Positions 61,310 to 64,000 of a DNA stretch of 64,000 nucleotides are shown here, one piece after another. Both the position numbers and the translations under genes were made by a program. This stretch comes from Chelativorans petroleitrophicus (GTDB lineage: Bacteria; Pseudomonadota; Alphaproteobacteria; Rhizobiales; Rhizobiaceae). Under the pieces are notes generated by a model. The model worked only from the letters and a program-made list of their open reading frames with translations. It did no database searches and had not been told where the DNA came from. Location of the stretch: contig NZ_JAODNV010000009.1 in NCBI RefSeq assembly GCF_025398195.1, positions 1 to 64,000 on the forward strand. Reading direction: 5' to 3'. Numbering within the stretch: position 1 is the stretch's first letter; each line of letters starts with the position of its first letter.

Positions 61310-62347
61310 TCAGGCGTAGCGCGCTGCGAAATCGCCTTCAAAGGTGAAATCGGAGGTTCTGAAATCCCCCCGCCACGGATCGGCTTTCTCCCGTGTCAGC
61401 GCTGTGAGATCACGAAGTCGCTTCCGGCCGTCTTCGCTGAGTGCAGTCAGAACGGCGCGCTCATCGGGAAAATGATCCTGCACTGCGTCGAGCCAGATCG
61501 ACCGACCTGCCAGAAACCCTTGCGCGCCGGCAGCATAGGAGTAGCTGAGCACGCGATGGAATTGTACCGGGGTAGCCCCTCCTGACAGCAGCACCCAAGG
61601 GATGCCGGCTTGCCGGCAGATGTTGCCGATCTCTTCAAATGCACTAGCAGCGATTTTTGCTGCCGAACTCCCATCCATCGCCGGCAGTGAAGCGGCAGGC
61701 AAGGGAGCTTCCAGCTTGAATAGATCGACGCCGTATTCCGGTTTGGCGAACTCGCGAACGCTTTCGATCACCAGATCTGCTTTCTTGTCCGGGGCTTCCA
61801 CATAGTCGGTGGTGTGGGCAGCGCTCGCAGGAAAGGGGTAGACCAAAAGTTCCAGCACGTAAGGGATATCATAGCGGCGGCATTCCGCCCCGACGGCGCG
61901 CACGAACGCCTGCTGATGGGCGATAACGTCCTCGCTTGCGTCAGGCCGGTACCAGGCAAGCACCTTGACGGCGTCTCCGCCAATGCGCCGGATTTTCTCG
62001 ACGCTCCAATTGTCGATGGCGCGCGACTTGCGACCGCCCGGTGTCTCCTCGAAGCGGTGATCCTCAAGGGTCACGACCAACCCGGTTTTGGACGGAAGAA
62101 TATCGATCGCGGCGGGGATGGCAAAGTTCGGGTCAAGGAGCATGGAGCTTGCATCTTTGCCCAACGCCTTCACCAGCAGACGCTTCACCAAAAGCATGTC
62201 GGCAAAGGTCACCGCCTCCGGTGCGATGGACTTCGCCTTTGCGATGGCAGCGATCAGTGGCGGCCGCTGATCCAGCGCCACCATCGTGAAGTATCCGTCC
62301 TCATCGGCCAGCCGAGTGAGGCCGCGATTCTTACCGATCGTGCTCAT
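61310..62347 (-). CDS. LacD/tagatose-bisphosphate-aldolase-like class I aldolase
   Basis: The protein of about 345 residues resembles the LacD/YihT class I aldolases: DGYFTMVALDQRPPL, SSMLLDPNF, AVKVLAWYRPDAS with the probable Schiff-base Lys, LLVYPF, DLFKLEAPLP and IPWVLLSGGATPVQFHRVLSYS. It would cleave a phosphorylated ketose to two trioses. ATG 62347 gives the family N-terminus; the frame extends to 62398. It overlaps the PfkB gene by 17 bases, so kinase and aldolase probably act in sequence on one sugar. Confidence 0.85.
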   Translation of the reverse strand: MSTIGKNRGLTRLADEDGYFTMVALDQRPPLIAAIAKAKSIAPEAVTFADMLLVKRLLVKALGKDASSMLLDPNFAIPAAIDILPSKTGLVVTLEDHRFEETPGGRKSRAIDNWSVEKIRRIGGDAVKVLAWYRPDASEDVIAHQQAFVRAVGAECRRYDIPYVLELLVYPFPASAAHTTDYVEAPDKKADLVIESVREFAKPEYGVDLFKLEAPLPAASLPAMDGSSAAKIAASAFEEIGNICRQAGIPWVLLSGGATPVQFHRVLSYSYAAGAQGFLAGRSIWLDAVQDHFPDERAVLTALSEDGRKRLRDLTALTREKADPWRGDFRTSDFTFEGDFAARYA

Positions 62348-63272
62348 GCGCAGTTCTCCATAGATGAAGCGTTTCGTCCAATGTGGGAATCCCGTCACGG
62401 CCGCCAGGCTTTGTGCATTTCAGGGCTGCGGCGGCAGAGGCGAACGTAAAGGCCTCGGCGATCGGCGCTCCGGCCGCGAGGCCAAAGGCGTAGGCGCCGT
62501 GGAAGACATCGCCCGCGCCAGTGGTGTCTACAGAGCGCACAGGGAATGCGGGCTGATGGCAGGTCTGACCGTGCTCGCGCCACGTAACGCCTTTACTACC
62601 TTCCGTGACCGCTGCGATCCTGCAGCCATAGGCCTCGATCTTTGCCAGCGGATCTGGCGCGTTGCGGGCATATACCTCGAGTGCCCGTTTGGAAAAGACG
62701 GCATGATCAGTCAGAGGTAAGAGAAGGTCGAACACTTCCGGATCCGCCACATCCGCATCGAGCACCGTGGGAACGCCTTTCTCGCGCGCGGCGGCAAAGA
62801 CTGCCGCGGCACCTTCCGGCCAGCGCGGGTCTGCCAGCACCGCGCCTGCCTCTCCGATTTCTGTGAGGGGTAGCCATCCCGGATCGGTTGGCTGGTTCGC
62901 GCCGCGGAAGTTGACAATCTGGCGTTCCCCCCGGGCGTCGACGATGACCCCGGAAATGGACGAGCGGGCGCCAGGAAAGAGCCGGAAGTTGGAGACGTCC
63001 ACCTTCCGCTCTTCCAGGTCACGCCGCATCAGATGACCATGAGTGTCGTCGCCGGCTCTTCCCCAGAATTGCACGCGAGCACCGAGCCGGGCAGCCGTGA
63101 CGGCTGCTGTCGCAGCCATGCCGCCGCCGATGGTCCTGAAATCGGATGCACGCACCTTGCCGCCGCCGGGATCGGCGAACGTTTCGACTGTCCATACATA
63201 GTCAAGGGCCGACAGGCCGAGGCAAATGAGATCGGGCGTGTTTTCGCACCATCGCGGAGGGAAGCGTGTCAT
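62331..63272 (-). CDS. PfkB-family sugar kinase
   Basis: The ribokinase/PfkB-type kinase of about 313 residues has LICLGLSALDYVWTVE at the start, the glycine motif FRTIGGGMAATAAVTAARLGA, VVDARGERQIVNFRGANQ and the active-site motif VDTTGAGDVFHGAYAFGLA with catalytic Asp. ATG 63272 is preferred to a TTG at 63281. It sits between the aldolase gene and a MalK-like ATPase, consistent with phosphorylation of an imported sugar before aldol cleavage. Confidence 0.92.
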   Translation of the reverse strand: MTRFPPRWCENTPDLICLGLSALDYVWTVETFADPGGGKVRASDFRTIGGGMAATAAVTAARLGARVQFWGRAGDDTHGHLMRRDLEERKVDVSNFRLFPGARSSISGVIVDARGERQIVNFRGANQPTDPGWLPLTEIGEAGAVLADPRWPEGAAAVFAAAREKGVPTVLDADVADPEVFDLLLPLTDHAVFSKRALEVYARNAPDPLAKIEAYGCRIAAVTEGSKGVTWREHGQTCHQPAFPVRSVDTTGAGDVFHGAYAFGLAAGAPIAEAFTFASAAAALKCTKPGGRDGIPTLDETLHLWRTAHEHDR

Positions 63273-63311
63273 GGCCGGCAACGTTGTTTGGTTCGGATCG
63301 CTTGTCGGAGG

Positions 63312-64000
63312 TCAGCAGATGGCCTCGCCGGTCTCCGGCATGAAAAGATGAACCTTGTTGGGAGCGGGTATCAGCGGGAGCACGTCGCCAGGTTTCGGCC
63401 GCAGGTCAGGAGAGACTCTGGCAACCGCGTCTATGCCACCGGCCGTGAAGTGAACCAGCGTATCTGAGCCCAGCGGTTCCACCAGGCTCACCTGCGCTTT
63501 GAAGGCGGCCGGATCGTCAGGCGCAAACAGGAAGTGCTCCGGGCGCACGCCGAGTGTCAGTGGTTGGCCAGCTTCGATCGCCTGCGACCTTACCGGGAAC
63601 AAGCGTTCCGCCGGGAAAGATACTCCATCCTCAAGACAGATTTCACCGTCCGTCATGCGTGCAGGGATGAAGTTCATGGAAGGCGAGCCGATAAAGCCAG
63701 CGACGAACATGTTAGCCGGCTTCTCATAGACTTCTTCGGGGCTACCCACCTGCTGGATCACTCCGGACTGCATCACGACGATGCGATCCGCCATGGTCAT
63801 AGCTTCTATCTGGTCATGGGTGACGAACACCATTGTGGTGCGCAGCTGCTGCGACAAAGCCTTGATTTCGGCGCGCACCTGAGCACGCAGCTTGGCGTCC
63901 AGGTTCGACAATGGCTCGTCGAAGAGGAAAACCTTGGGGTCGCGCACGATTGCGCGCCCCATGGCCACCCGTTGGCGTTGGCCGCCGGACAAAGCCTTTG
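63312..64000 (-). CDS. Sugar ABC transporter ATPase (MalK/UgpC type), 5' part outside window
   Basis: The window edge cuts this gene, so only the part from the ABC signature onward is seen ([19 protein letters not shown]). Walker [18 protein letters not shown]-loop [14 protein letters not shown] and the C-terminal TOBE-type regulatory region ([13 protein letters not shown]...) identify a MalK/UgpC-type ATPase. It is transcribed ahead of PfkB and aldolase. ATPases of this type can serve several permease pairs, so it could in principle energise the two sugar systems in this window that lack an ATPase. Confidence 0.92.
   Translation of the reverse strand, partial: KALSGGQRQRVAMGRAIVRDPKVFLFDEPLSNLDAKLRAQVRAEIKALSQQLRTTMVFVTHDQIEAMTMADRIVVMQSGVIQQVGSPEEVYEKPANMFVAGFIGSPSMNFIPARMTDGEICLEDGVSFPAERLFPVRSQAIEAGQPLTLGVRPEHFLFAPDDPAAFKAQVSLVEPLGSDTLVHFTAGGIDAVARVSPDLRPKPGDVLPLIPAPNKVHLFMPETGEAIC

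Noticed and set aside
1-64000. CRISPR arrays, tRNA and rRNA genes
   Set aside because: No regularly spaced direct repeats, cloverleaf sequences with a GTTCRA-type T-loop, or rRNA-like stretches were found on reading through the window.

Overview
The window reads as high-GC alphaproteobacterial DNA, most likely Hyphomicrobiales (Rhizobiales). Support comes from a nadABC operon next to a NadQ-type regulator with ATGCTC-N5-GAGCAT boxes, a BA14K-like surface protein, many ABC solute-uptake operons, and a PQQ-alcohol-oxidation island with Ped-like accessory genes. I see no rRNA, tRNA, CRISPR array or intact mobile element. The genus cannot be fixed from the sequence alone.

Layout. 0.1-8.5 kb (+): a Dpp/Opp-type peptide ABC transporter (two ATPases, two permeases), a DAO-family FAD oxidoreductase and two gamma-glutamyltransferase-family enzymes without signal peptides, which looks like an uptake and cytoplasmic catabolism unit for gamma-glutamyl compounds or peptides. 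8.6-13.2 kb (-): nadQ, then nadABC, with three dyads of the same geometry in front of nadA. 13.4-15.5 kb: a BA14K-like protein, an IS3-family transposase scrap and a decayed tandem-ATPase gene. 15.5-25.1 kb: an amino-sugar module (AGE-family epimerase, sugar ABC permeases and binding protein, a ceramidase-fold hydrolase, nagA, a SIS protein, nagB) with a LacI-type regulator. Identical 12-bp palindromes precede its two operons. 25.2-26.3 kb: fused debris of a peptide permease, an ABC ATPase and a sulfatase. 26.4-37.1 kb (-): a second sugar module (LysR regulator, binding protein, two permeases, cytoplasmic sulfatase, DUF4432 epimerase-like protein, two Gfo/Idh/MocA dehydrogenases, PHP-type protein).

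37.2-52.8 kb is the PQQ island: a truncated quinoprotein fragment, a pentapeptide-repeat protein with a disturbed start, a small secreted protein, two quinoprotein dehydrogenases (one with a lanthanide-type active site, one that has lost key residues), a Tat-exported Rieske protein, an SMP-30-like propeller protein, a Tau/Ssu-like ABC importer, and the Ped-like set (ABC ATPase, YVTN propeller, binding protein, ABC-2 permease) together with a cupredoxin-like protein that lacks copper ligands.

52.9-61.2 kb: a sugar-acid module (GntR regulator, DapA-like aldolase, IlvD/Edd dehydratase, enolase-superfamily enzyme, cupin, TctCBA tripartite transporter) with a FadR-consensus operator between the divergent arms. 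61.3-64 kb (-): a LacD-like aldolase, a PfkB sugar kinase and the 3' part of a MalK/UgpC-type ATPase cut by the window edge.

The most unusual parts are the PQQ island, where a Rieske protein rather than a cytochrome c accompanies the quinoprotein and two family members have lost their metal or catalytic residues, and the pair of amino-sugar/sulfated-sugar modules separated by decayed transporter debris.
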